Of a stretch of DNA of 42,260 bases, positions 31,942 to 42,049 are shown in pieces. The stretch comes from Chara braunii (taxonomy: Eukaryota; Streptophyta; Charophyceae; Charales; Characeae). The number at the start of each line of letters is the position of its first letter. The stretch's first letter is position 1. The translations under genes and the position numbers were made by a program. Where the stretch lies: assembly GCA_003427395.1 (NCBI GenBank), contig BFEA01000078.1:1000664-1042923 (forward strand). Direction: 5' to 3'. Under the pieces are notes generated by a model. The model worked only from the letters and a program-made list of their open reading frames with translations, did no database searches and was not told where the DNA came from.

Positions 31942-32068
31942 CCGGCGGGGAGACTGTTTGTGATTGAGCGAAGAATGTCGTGCCTATTATAGGAGGGCCG
32001 GTAAATGCCTTCAGACCCCTGCGTAGTCCCGCAGCGGCCTGTGAATTGTTTGTGATGCCCCGCCGGGC
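31942..32068. repeat. Spaced inverted repeat in LTR 5' part (A2)
   Basis: CCGGCGGGG (31942-31950) and CCCCGCCGGG (32059-32068) are inverted arms. Inside are a direct pair (CTGTTTGTGATTG, ATTGTTTGTGATGC) and a small TGCG/CGCA hairpin. The arrangement is kept in A1 (3711-3836), suggesting a folded RNA region. Confidence 0.5.
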
Positions 32069-32644
32069 CACCTGTGCTAATCCCGAGACATATTTAAAGG
32101 AATACCAAGCTAACGGTAAAGTTTAGTGCCACCTGGGCGCAACCCCTAGTGGATGGCTGCAAGCCGGCACAACCTCGCTGCGGGCCCGCGAGGTAAGAGT
32201 TTAAGGGGAGTTGCCCGCCCCAGAGAAATTACTCCACGGGATAGGAGTCGAGTCTTTTGGAAAGTCCTGATTGACTGATTATCAAGAAAAACGCCTATCG
32301 TTGTATAACCAACGGGAGGATACCGCTGCTAAGGTAACAACGCAGTGGGCCGTAGACCTGGGCCGATCAGCCAAGCTACGGTGGACCCAAATGGGGACCT
32401 GGCATTTCTGTACTAGACTGCAAAAAAGGCCGAGAGAGGCTACGAGCTTATACATGTGTATTTTGTTTGATTGTGAGGGATTTGCTGGAAGAAGACAAAG
32501 AATGCCTTCATAGGTCCCATTCGAAGCCCACGTCCCTAGTTATAGCTCTGCTTACGAGAAAAAGGCTAACTGGGACACCCAACGAGAGGCTGACGGTTGT
32601 CTAGGACAAAAAGGGAAGAGGATGGTTTGAGGGCCTTTGGAACT

Positions 32645-32725
32645 TATGCTGTAGTATTGATGCGTAATACACCGGCGTCCTGGCGTCAGGACAGTAGGGA
32701 CCCAGGTTGAAACCCTGACAGCATA
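32645..32725 (+). tRNA. tRNA-Asp-like sequence in LTR (A2)
   Basis: 81 nt with a perfect 7-bp acceptor stem (TATGCTG/CAGCATA), a D arm GTAT/ATAC, and a T arm with a good B box (GGTTGAAACCC). The order and the GTAGTAT start resemble plant tRNA-Asp. The anticodon arm is abnormal, with a GTCCT/AGGAC stem and a six-base loop, and the variable region is long. Compared with A1 the acceptor stem changed T-G to C-G, so pairing is kept. Confidence 0.58.
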
Positions 32726-33790
32726 TAGTTGTGTTGGAACGGTTTGATGGGGGCCTCAACCCTGAGTCTGTCGGCTTATCGGATTGGTTCTAACCTCGTC
32801 GGCATTTGGAGTGTAAATAGATCTATAGCTTTTTTATTTGGCGGAGCGACGGGGACGTCGCTTAATATGGTCCGGTAAGCTGTCGGCGCGAATACCTTCA
32901 CAGGGGTATCCGCCCTGGTTTTTGCAAGTGGCAGAAAGGCTCGGTTAACCTGGAGTTTGAGTGCCTGTGCGGGAAAATGCGAGGGTCGTCCGCGTGCGGG
33001 CAGAGGTCTGCTTTGTCCCAGTAGAGAGCATGTGGGCGCGCAATTTTGAGGCGCGCGTGTGATTTGTTCTGGTTGAAATAGGCGGCCGGTCTAACCCGAC
33101 CGACCCGGGCCGTGTTATGAAATTGGTTAAGGAGTAAAAGGGTGTCATGGTTGACACGCGTAACCGGCAGTAGGACGGGGCATGTGGGGCAGTCACGCCA
33201 ATGCCTTGCAGGCCGGCGCGGGGCACTTAGGGGTAGTGGGTACAAATGTGGGTTGAAAAGAGTGACCAGGGCGGTGTCTTGGCCCGGAGCACCGGGCGTT
33301 ACCATTTTATACGGGAGACCGCGCCTGCCGGTATCAGGTTTGGGCTGAGCCCTATAGGTTACGACATCGGATTTGTATGGCGGAGGTGCGGGGATCGAGG
33401 CTAGCGGGCGAAAGCGCAAGAGCAACGAAGCGGCGAGGAGCGGAGGGGTTAAGGGTCCCGCGGGACTATCCCCCTTTGTTTTGCTGGGGGAGCCCGATCG
33501 CAGGCCCACGCCGCAGAGCTAAGGGAAAGTAGTGGCACGTCCCATGCCCCGGCCCTTGTAGGGTTTCTCGTCTTCATATGGGTTGGGCTACATCCCATTT
33601 CATGATTTGCCCCTTTTGGGGCCGGCGGGGGTTCTGAGACTGGTCGCGGGCCCGAGAAATCAGCGAGGTGGGGTATGCTGTTGAACCAATGAAAAGGGGG
33701 GACCGCATCGTGGCAAAGATAAGTGCCAGGTGCTTTTAGAAGTGGGAACGTGTGACGTTTCGATAGCTCCGTGGGGCGTTGCCTTGTGCA

Positions 33791-33868
33791 GGCCCTTCGG
33801 GATATTTACGGGATTTGGCACGATACAAGATAAGATTTGCATGGTTGCGTCACACGGATCGTACGAGA
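33791..33868 (+). ncRNA. U6 snRNA-like unit (A2, R1)
   Basis: Begins GGCCCTTCGGGATATTTACG and keeps GATTTGGCACGATACAAGA, AAGATTTGCATGG and CACACGGATCGTACGAG in U6 order. The ACAGAGA box is changed to ACAAGATA. It lies sense to the element. Confidence 0.7.
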
Positions 33869-33989
33869 AGATTCGGGGGCGAAACCATGCCGGGAATCGG
33901 GCCGGGCGCGTGCAACAACAATAAGAGAAAAAAGGGGGCGGAGAGATCCGGTGGCCTGGAGATCGCCGCGGGGCACCGCCCCGGTCGAA

Positions 33990-34068
33990 GTTCTTCGGGA
34001 CATCCGTTCAAATGGGAACGATACAGAGCAGACTAGCACGGTCTCTGCGCAAGGGTGACACNCACAAA
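33990..34068 (+). ncRNA. U6 snRNA-like unit (A2, R2)
   Basis: The best A2 unit, roughly 80-85% identical to plant U6 over 79 nt by eye. It has TTCTTCGGGACATCCG, GGGAACGATACAGAG with the ACAGAGA box reading ACAGAGC, ACTAGCACGG for the AGC-triad region, CTCTGCGCAAGG and GTGACACNCACAAA. One N falls at 34062. The U6 3' end and a T-run are not evident; the unit runs into spacer (GGGAAAGGACCC). Confidence 0.82.
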
Positions 34069-34159
34069 CAGGGAAAGGACCCAGCCGTGAAATGGGCCGG
34101 GTACGTGCAAGAGAGGGGAAGTAGGGCCTTTAGGCCAACACGGGGCGTTATCCCAGCTG

Positions 34160-34440
34160 AGATTTTTCTTGTGGGCTCGCAAAGTTTGAGAGGATGCGGA
34201 GGAGATTCGCGTGAGGGGATAACGTGAGGAGGGAGTTCGGGACCGAACCCGGCCTCAGAAGAAGGCTAAATCCTTGGAGGGGAGGCCGGCACTGCGCAAG
34301 CTGCTGACGGTGCAGGGGGAAACCAGAGGCTGCCCGGACGCCGAAAGGGCGTGGGGCGTGGCGTCGGCTAAAAGTCCCTCGGGACCCCTCTGAAATAGGG
34401 CTGATTCGCTGGGGCAAAACTTGGACCGACATGGGGGATT
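34160..34440 (+). pseudogene. Degenerate U6-like units (A2, R3 and R4)
   Basis: R3 (about 34160-34240) keeps only GAGGAGATTcGCGTG, the GAAGATTAGCATGG part. Around 34273-34310 there is a CACTGCGCAAG remnant. R4 (from 34374) keeps the 5' stem-loop GTCCCTCGGGAC and little else. They are called from their position between clear units, at steps near 200 bp. Confidence 0.4.
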
Positions 34441-34578
34441 CATTAGGCTCCGACGGAGGGGAGATATGCAGAAGGTCCGGGGATGAACCCGGACGTGAAT
34501 TGGGTCAGGCGCATGCGCAAAAAGGGAGGGAAGACCGTTGGACCTTTGGAGGGCCGCGCGGCGGTGCCCCCCCCAGCC

Positions 34579-34657
34579 GAAAATGTTTGGGAGAATTGAA
34601 AATATAGAGAGGGTTAGTGTGGCCCCTGCAAACGGGCGGCGGGTATAAGTTCGGAGG
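34579..34657 (+). ncRNA. U6 snRNA-like unit (A2, R5)
   Basis: Equivalent of unit 1 in A1. It keeps AATTGAAAATATAGAGAGGG, TTAGTGTGGCCCCTGCAAACGG and GTATAAGTTCGGAGG, the last matching the U6 3' part also seen at 25447-25344. A T4 run follows at 34675-34678, where A1 has T17. The 5' stem is lost in a C-rich run. Confidence 0.7.
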
Positions 34658-36719
34658 AACTTTCGTGCTACCGGTTTTGTTCACCTGTCTAGACTCGTCT
34701 CCTGGCCGCAGATGGTTTTCAGTCGGTCTCCAGTCATTCGACGTCGTGAGCATCGAGGTGCTATGCGGTGGTCGCGGTTGACGACAACACTCGGGACGTC
34801 GGGGATGGTAGAAGTCGGGCCGCGTGCAGCCGAGGGCTGCTAGCATGCCCGATCGAGCGAAGGAGCAGGCGGACAGGGAGCGGGTCCTGGGGCTTGATAG
34901 TGGGCGAGGGGAGCAGCGAGGACGGAGCGGGGTGATAGTGGCGGTAGACGATGCAAGGGGGCTAACAGGGGAGCGACGGGCTGCGAAGAAGGACGAAGTG
35001 AACCCGAAAAGGAAAACGGGCCGGGTGCATTTGGAAGTGGTGGGGAGACAGGAGGGGCGTAGTAGGGGGGTTTCGATCATGGCGGACGCACAAGCGCGGT
35101 TGGTTTCGGCTGAAGAATAGTGGTTTAGTCGGGGTAGGAGTTGGAAGGGGCGTGAAAGCTTGGAGAGTTGTAGCTGTGAAAGGAACGGAAGGATCGATTA
35201 CTCACTCAGGGTTGGGTGAAATCGAGCAGAGTAAAACGCTAACCTGAGAGTTTGGGTAGGGCGAAGCTAGTGGTGTTGTCAGTTTAGTTGCAGGTTATGT
35301 AGTTTGGCTGGAGTTAGTATTGTAGGCTGCGCCGGGAGAAAGGCTTGGACACGGTTATGTATCTTCCCATGTTTCTGCGGAAGATTCACTCGATTTTGCT
35401 TATCCGATCGGTGGTGGCTGGGTGGAGCCAGTCGTGGGGATCGGAAGCTCGCCTCATGCCCAGCCCTTGCACAATGTGTGGGAGGGAAGAGCATTGACCA
35501 GTCTCGCAGCAGGCACCGCTTGGGGAAGAGCAGTGTATCCGGCCGTGCTACGGAGAAAGGTTATGTGTCTACCTCGTCTATCCGAGAGGAGGTGAAGGAA
35601 AGCACTTGCCAAGCGCAAGAGATGGGAGGAGTAGCGACGGGTTGGCCGTGACGCAGACTCTCTTATTGAGTTGGGGTAGCGGGCGGTTGGAGTCTGAGCC
35701 GCAGTACCCTGCCCAGCACCATCTTGCAGGTTGCTCGGTCCTGCTGGCCACTACAGTCGGCTGCAGTTGCCACGGCCCGCTACAGTCTGCTATCGGCTAC
35801 TCTGTTGCGGCCTGTGGCCGTTGTCCAGCCTCCATTTGTTGTCGTTCCTATCGGTTGTTTCAGCAGGGCTACAACTGCTACGGTGCCCCCTACTGCTGTC
35901 ACTACATTTGGGCCTTGTGTATTGCTGCGAGGAGGCTTAGCGCTCTGCTAGGCGTGGGTGTTGAATGTTGTTGTCGTACACCGACATGAGCAGGCTGCTC
36001 TAGCTATTGGGAGGCGACCTCTCTCAGGCTCCGTAGCAGCGGACTAGCCGACGGCTAGCAGCGTATTGGGCGTGGAACCGCGAGGGTCGTAAAGAGGGTG
36101 CGTGTGTTAGAAAGGAGGGCTGCTGCTACAACTTGAGGAGTTATCAGGCAGTCAGGGGTCAGTGATCTGACCCCAGTTTGACCAAGTTGTATCACGCTTT
36201 GGCCGCCATTGCGGGGCCCTCAGGCGCTGAAGATTTGAAGGCCCTCTCCTACGAGTCTGAGTGCAACTCCCCTGAATCTGAGAGTCTTAAACCCCCTCCT
36301 TCTGCCCTCATTCCTCTAAGTCTGGTCCTTTTGCTCTAAGAGGAAGGCGTGTGGCCCGTAACCCTCGCCAAGGTCTTTGTGGGAGGTTGCCCCACCGATT
36401 GCGGGAGCTCTGCCTGGACTCAAGCGGAGTCCTGGAGGCAGGGAACTGAGTGGTAATCCCTTGACTCCCTCTACAAACCTAGTTATAACCCCTATTTGCA
36501 CATCCTTCTACGTTTGACTGAGTGTATTGTGTGGATCATGTACTTGCTTTTGAGCTTGACGTTCAGGACATAAGTCAGACTGAAATAAAGGAATGTGCAT
36601 GCAATTTCAGCTTCAGACTTTGTTTGGTTGCCTGAAAACAGATTGTGAACAAAAAGGGATTGCATCTGGGGGAATGTTGGGAGGAAGGCAGTATTGCGTG
36701 TAGTCTGGTCGGGTCATTA

Positions 36720-37655
36720 AGGTTGGGAGGTCCCCATAAGTTTAGGGAAGCCCAACGCTTTGTTTATTTTTGGTTGCATGGAGCCTCAGGCCGCTCTATA
36801 AGTTTAGGTAGCCTGAAGCTCTGAAGGCAGGGATGTCCCCATAAGTTTGGGGAGACCTCGTGCTGTGAATTGCGTTGAGGGTCAGAACGCTCTATAAACT
36901 TAGGTGTCCTGACTGCTCTGACTTGCGAGGGTTTGACTGTGAGGGACTTTCAGGGACCCAAGGCGCTCTATAAGTTTAGGTACCTTGGGTTGCCTTGCCT
37001 TACTTGGGGTTCTCTCAGTTTCTTTGGTTCTGAACGAGGAGGTCTGAGCCGCTCTATAAGTTTAGGTGGCTCAGCCCTTCTCCTGTTTTCTTATGAGGGA
37101 ATAACTTTGGCAGGGGGCAGGCCGCTCTATAAGTTTAGGTAGCCTGTCCCACTGCCTCGCACAGACTGGATCAGAGAGAAACGAACCTGGCGGAGGGTCA
37201 GACCGCTCTATAAGTTTAGGTAGTCTGGCCCAATGCCTCGCACATGTTGGAACCCAATGGATATAATCTGGCTGTATAGTATTACTATGTTGTTAAGAAC
37301 AGGCTAGTCAGACAGCTCTATAAGTTTAGGTAGCCTGACTATAGCTTATCACAAAGAAAAGAGTATAACTAAAGAAGTATAGCCGAAGGTAAACTTGGGC
37401 AGGCTGAGCAATGTTCTAAGTTGAGCGGCTCAGCCTTATGTCCCTTTTGAAAATTAAGTTTAGAGAGGTATATATAATTTGGCTATTTAAACAGTTCAGG
37501 GCGACTAGAGTGGTCTAGTCATACGCCCAAAGAAGAGAGAAGTAGTTGTACCCTCTGTTTGTGTATACCTCGCCAAGTCAGAACGCTCTATAAGCTTAGG
37601 TATTCTGACTTTGGGCCTGGCTAAGTTAGGCGCGCTCTGTAAGTTCAGGTGCCCT
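36720..37655. repeat. Array of 12 hairpins with conserved loop and variable stems (A2)
   Basis: Here most units read GCTCTATAAGTTTAGGT between complementary arms. They correspond one to one, in reverse order, with the A1 array. Several arms carry paired changes that keep the stem. GTTGGG/CCCAAC (36722-36756) stands against GCTGGG/CCCAGC in A1. TGAGCC/GGCTCA (37047-37075) stands against TGAACC/GGTTCA. CCCAAGG/CCTTGGG (36957-36989) stands against a CAGGGC/GCCCTG stem. A TATATATAAT at about 37468 is conserved and could be a promoter. Confidence 0.87.
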
Positions 37656-37954
37656 AACCTATGCCTTATGTAAGTTGGGTATGAGGGGATAACTCACTGA
37701 AAGATCATGAACTATTGTTTGCTCAGATTGACTTGGGGATGGTGAGAGTACTTACCTTTGTGGTTTGGCCTGCATGTGGCTGAGAGAGATTACTACTTGG
37801 TCTGGGCTTTAGGGTGACAGGTAGTTGCTCTAGAGGCTCGCCACGTGCTAGAGCGATAGGAGTTTGGTCAATTCCTCCATTTTCTGAGCTGACTTTACTT
37901 AAATCGATTCTTGCATTTTCTGAGGCTCGCTATTATACTTGGACTGGTATAAGT

Positions 37955-38222
37955 TTTGATAAGCTACTTTCTCTACGGGAAGCGCTGCCGAAAATTCTAC
38001 AGATTCAAGGAGTTAGATGAATTTTGACTTGTCAAAGTTCAACTTGTCTTTTCGTCATACCTGACTTGGTAAAAATTTGGAAAGACTCATTTTCTAAAGG
38101 AAGCGCTGCCCAAATTTTTGCTAATTGAGGGAGTTAGACAAAATTGGGCTTTGGGCTAGGTTGTTAGATCAGACGTCCGGGATGTCCGACCGGACGTCTC
38201 GGACAGGGTTGTCCGGCCTAGC

Positions 38223-38256
<34 letters not shown>

Positions 38257-38870
38257 CTCAGAAATATCTGAACAAAATATATGTTATGTAACATAACAAT
38301 ACAAGTAACTTTTTCCTTGGAGTCATGTTCAAATTCGTTGTCAATTATGAGTTAAACATCGAAAACCGAAAAAAACATAATGTTTTTTTTTAACGAAATT
38401 TTCTTTTTTTTTCATCGGACGACGGGGGTGCCGGACGTATGGGGGAGATGTCCGAGGGAGATGATCGGCCCCCGGACCATTGGTAACCTAGGCTTTGGGA
38501 TGTCAGAGTTAGTCTTAGGTTCTAAACTTGGCTTTGTATAAATTTCGGGAGAGCACTTTTCTAGGGGGAGTGTTGCCGAAATTTCTGCAAAACTAAGGAG
38601 TTAGTCAGACTTACAAAGTTGAGCTCAAGGTTGGGAGCTGAGTTCAAATTTGACTTGGTATAAATCTGGGAAATCCCCAATTCCAAAGGGGGGTGCTGCC
38701 CAAATTTTCGCTAATTCAGCGAGTTAGACAAAACTTGACTTTCTAGAATCATAGATTACTCTGACTTTTGATACTTGGGCTTATATAAATCCTGAAAAGA
38801 CACTTTTCCTACAGGAAGTGCTGCCGAAATTTTCTTGATATAGAAGAGTTAGATTATATTTTGACAGGTG
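37955..38870. repeat. Tandem array of about 122-bp units (A2), interrupted by a MITE
   Basis: Units carry the motif GTGCTGCCGAAATTT or its variants and the matching GACTTGGTAAAAATTTGG. They are the inverted counterpart of 21265-21880. The array is split by the 336-bp insertion at 38156-38491. Confidence 0.75.
38156..38491. mobile_element. hAT-like MITE with 8-bp target duplication
   Basis: 336 bp bounded by CTAGGTT...AACCTAG and by perfect direct repeats GCTTTGGG at 38148-38155 and 38492-38499. Inner ends continue as imperfect inverted repeats (GTCCGGG, CCGA, CTCGGACA, CCGG in the same order from both ends). It has no coding capacity and holds a 30-A run (38225-38254). The equivalent LTR site in A1 (near 21620) is empty. 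The 8-bp duplication suggests the hAT superfamily; the terminal bases are not a perfect hAT consensus. Confidence 0.85.
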
Positions 38871-39113
38871 CCGATCTTGGCAGTCCACCCTGAAGAGGGG
38901 AGATTCTGCCATTAGTCTGCCTTTGCTTGGGCACTGGCCTAGAGGTAGGCCTGGACTTAGCTGGCAGATAACCTTGAGTGAGATTCTGATATGGGGATTA
39001 TTCTCCATGAATTTGTAGACTTAGCTTGAGTTTGGTCTGTCTTGTGTTACAGGTCCTCCTCATCGGTTGATTCAAATTCAGGACTAGATTTAACTTGATC
39101 CCTTGAGGATCAC

Positions 39114-39179
39114 CTTCTGTTATCACTGATAACAGGTCGGTTGTCGATTCGTCGGTCTTCGACTCAATTCCAACTCACT
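39114..39179. promoter_or_regulatory. 66-bp conserved block with 19-bp palindrome (A2)
   Basis: Palindrome CTGTTATCACTGATAACAG at 39117-39135. The whole block is the inverted counterpart of 20933-20998 and is far better conserved than its surroundings. Confidence 0.6.
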
Positions 39180-39824
39180 CTCCATACTTAAGCTAAAAGG
39201 CTTTAGCCCTGGTGGTTTTACTATTTGTTAGGGGTTTAACCCGGACTTTTATTGAATGGTCATTTAACAAAGGTACTGAGTATTTTAGTGGAGGTTGGTT
39301 GGATCGGCGATTGGGGCTTGCATGGCTAAAGCGAAGGGGTATGAGCATAGAGAATGGGTGGGTTTGACTCCGTGTAGTGCGTATTCTGTCGTTTGATTTT
39401 TGATGTGATGGAAGGTATGTCCTGTGGCTCAGATTTTGGATTTGGATTGCCTGCAATCCCATATACACATACACGGTTGTGAGGAGTCTCACTGTGCCTG
39501 TGAGAAGTGATCGTCGCAACTCTATTTCTTTTGTGCGTGTATGCGTGGGTGTGCTTATGATGGATATTTAAGAGACCTAAGAGGCACATGTTAAGAACCC
39601 GTTTAAAGGTTGGGATTGAGGGGTAGGAAAGACCCTCCCTTCTGTAAATTTGTGTCTTGAGGCTTTCTTTGTCGGACGTTGGTCCTCGACCGGGATTCAA
39701 GGTTCTTGTCCAGGACATCCCAAACCCTAGACTCTATCGGGGAGGAGTTTCCCCTCGCACAGAGCGTAATTATTTTGGCCGGTGAGACACCCCACCTTAA
39801 AGGCAGAAATGTAGCGGGGGCCGA

Positions 39825-39920
39825 ACGGCACGTCCTTCAACCATTCAATATCGTGAGGGGTGACCCCCTCGCGATGTGTTCCTTCAGCCATTCAATGTCG
39901 CGAGGCCGGAGCCGTGATTA
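39825..39920. repeat. Tandem duplicate of about 53-bp unit in LTR (A2)
   Basis: Two units with CCATTCAATATCGTGAGG and CCATTCAATGTCGCGAGG; inverted counterpart of 20314-20425. Confidence 0.6.
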
Positions 39921-41094
39921 CCACATATGATTGGCATCGTTGGTCGGCATGGGGCTGGCCGGCGACCTCGCGACTTTATGTTAAAATCGTGCGTGCGATG
40001 CTTCGCCGCCCCAACACCTAAAAGTTATGGGATCGGGAGGCTCGCACGTAGACGCCAACGCTTGAGGTTATTGTAGGCCGTGGGCAGCACCCGAGGGGAG
40101 AGAGCGTACCCCAAAGATCATGACCCTGGTTGGAGCGAAAAGGGGGCTCTCGGCCCATTCGTCTGCTTTTTAGAGTTTTTATGGTTGGACGTTGTTGTCC
40201 GTGAAAGCCGTCAAAGTCAAACCCCTTGATGTCCGACTGCCACGACAGTTTAAAGCTGTCTACTCAACCCCTCTGCACAGGGTGCAGAAGAGGCTGTGGT
40301 TTTCAACTGCACATGGAGGTTGTCCAGCGTCGAGAGATTAACCCTCACGGCGCGCGTCAGCCGACACTTGAGTGTCGAATGCAGCCTCGAGATTAACGAG
40401 GACCGCTCGATTATGGTCATCATTGGGCACGCCATCACTGCGACTGCTTGCGCACGTTCGCATTGCGAGCCGATATGAGTTAGCCCTGTGTCCGCGCGGC
40501 TTAAAACAAAATCTCGGGCGCAACGCCTATCCGATTTCCGCATCGGAAAGTTATGGGTTGGCTACCGAGGGGCTAGGAGCGTTGTCGCGTTGTTTGTATT
40601 GTGTCGTTTCGTGTGTGTATGTGTTTTATTTTTGTGTTCGTAAAGTGGTGTGCGCGTGGTGTGTGGCATGCATCCTAGTCGACCGGCGACGAACCGCACT
40701 TGGGACTTCAGCCCCCCCAAGATATCGGTTCGCGCGCGGGTCCAATAGGCGTATTACCGCGCGTACCCCCTATGCTACAGCGAACGAGAAACGCCCTCGG
40801 CTGGTCCACCTCTGCGATTGCAACTGATTAGCTTTCGTACTGTGGACTGGTAGCTCGACGGGGATACGCCCACCGATGGGAGGTGACAACTCCCGTAAGG
40901 TGGAGGTAAGTCGTGCCTCGCGTAGGCCCTATCCTGTCGTAGGGGTTCGCGAGAGGTATGGCTGGCGCGCTCGGCCGGAGCGGCCTAAGGAAGCTCCATT
41001 TGAGTGTTTCTGATGAGGTTGGTCCAACTCCTGCGTGACGCGGCCGAGAGGGTCCCGCGCTACCACGCGCAGTGCCGAACCGATGCGCGCGACA

Positions 41095-42048
41095 ACGTGA
41101 GTCAACGCTATAAGTTCACCCAGCCCCTGATTGCAGATAATTCTGTGAAACGGTATTCACCAGTTCGTAGTCGCTGATGCAGATACCAGGGCTCGATCCC
41201 TAGTTCTCCCCCTTACCTGTGTACAGTACCTGTGTCAACACGTAGAGTTGAACCTGCAACCTGTAGGACTGCCAGTGGTAGGTAGGACGTCGTAGATCAC
41301 AGGGTATAGGGGATTCGAACTGTAGACCTGTCGGGTAGGAGTCTAGACAGTCCAAAGGTCTTAGTTGTTGACTCTCCGAAGGGTCAAAGTCGTAGCTGCT
41401 ACTTACCTGAAAGGGCAGAGTCGTAGATGCTACAGTACCGAAAGGCCAAGTAGATGTTTCTAGAAGTGGCTTTTCGGAGTCAGCCCAGTTTAGGCAGAGG
41501 CAAGTGGGCAAGTGGTGGAAGTCCACCACGCAGAGCCAGTAGTCCTTGTCCAGTAAGTCCGGGCCAGTCAAGCAAAAACCGTCAGGGACTGTATGCACCA
41601 TGGGCCACGGAGACAGGCCAGACCAACGAGTCACAAAAGTATAAATGAAGAGGTTGTGCACTGCCATTCATTCATTCCTGCGGAAGCCATGCGGGAGCGC
41701 TGCCTTTGCGTCTTGTGCGAGGAGGTCTGCAGTAGGCCTGAAGCTGAAGTGGGCGAGAGTGACGGAGTAGCCATAGCGATAGGGTAGAGGCAGCTAGCGC
41801 TGCCATAGCTGTAGCTTAGGGCGTTGTGTGTGTGTGATGCGTGAGTGTTATGAGTGTCGCATGTGGGATATCTAGGGTGATCCATTATGCGTGAATAGTG
41901 GGTTGTTGGCCGCTGAGTCGCCATAGCCAGTGGAAGTGAACTCTTACCTGGAAGCCATATCTCTGAGTACTGTGTGGGCGCAGGTCGCCAGTTTGCTGTG
42001 CTGTTGTTCACGTGCATGAAAAGTGTGAATAAGACGAGTCTGGTTGCA
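41095..42048 (+). mobile_element. LTR of an unrelated retrotransposon (start not defined)
   Basis: Sequence directly before an initiator-Met-type primer site and ending GTTGCA at 42048, as LTRs end in CA. A TATA box, TATAAAT, is at 41640-41646, so transcription could start near 41670. The left end cannot be placed because no second copy is in the window. It shares nothing visible with element A. Open frames on either strand here show no protein family. Confidence 0.6.
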
Positions 42049-42049
42049 T

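Larger units (their letters stand above)
31445..41094 (+). mobile_element. 3' LTR of element A2 (about 9.65 kb, complete)
   Basis: It runs from TG after the polypurine tract to CA at 41093-41094. Homology with the A1 5' LTR stops at the base next to the A1 primer site, which fixes this end. The first 1.4 kb match the A1 3' LTR (4287-2930), and 32882-41094 match the A1 5' LTR. Contents in order: inverted-repeat region, tRNA-like sequence, U6-like array, GC-rich stretch 34660-36250 without a recognisable gene, hairpin array, 122-bp array with MITE, palindrome block, 53-bp duplicate and a GC-rich end. If the alternative start at 31742 is right, the length is about 9.35 kb. No host or element protein gene is supported inside. 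Confidence 0.82.

Noticed and set aside
35304-35989. Open frames of 115 and 127 codons in the A2 LTR
   Set aside because: CTGC/CTAC-rich low-complexity sequence; the frames are not kept in the A1 counterpart (about 23400-24100).
41305-41330. tRNA B-box-like GTTCGAATCCC on the minus strand
   Set aside because: No complementary T stem and no acceptor or D arm around it.
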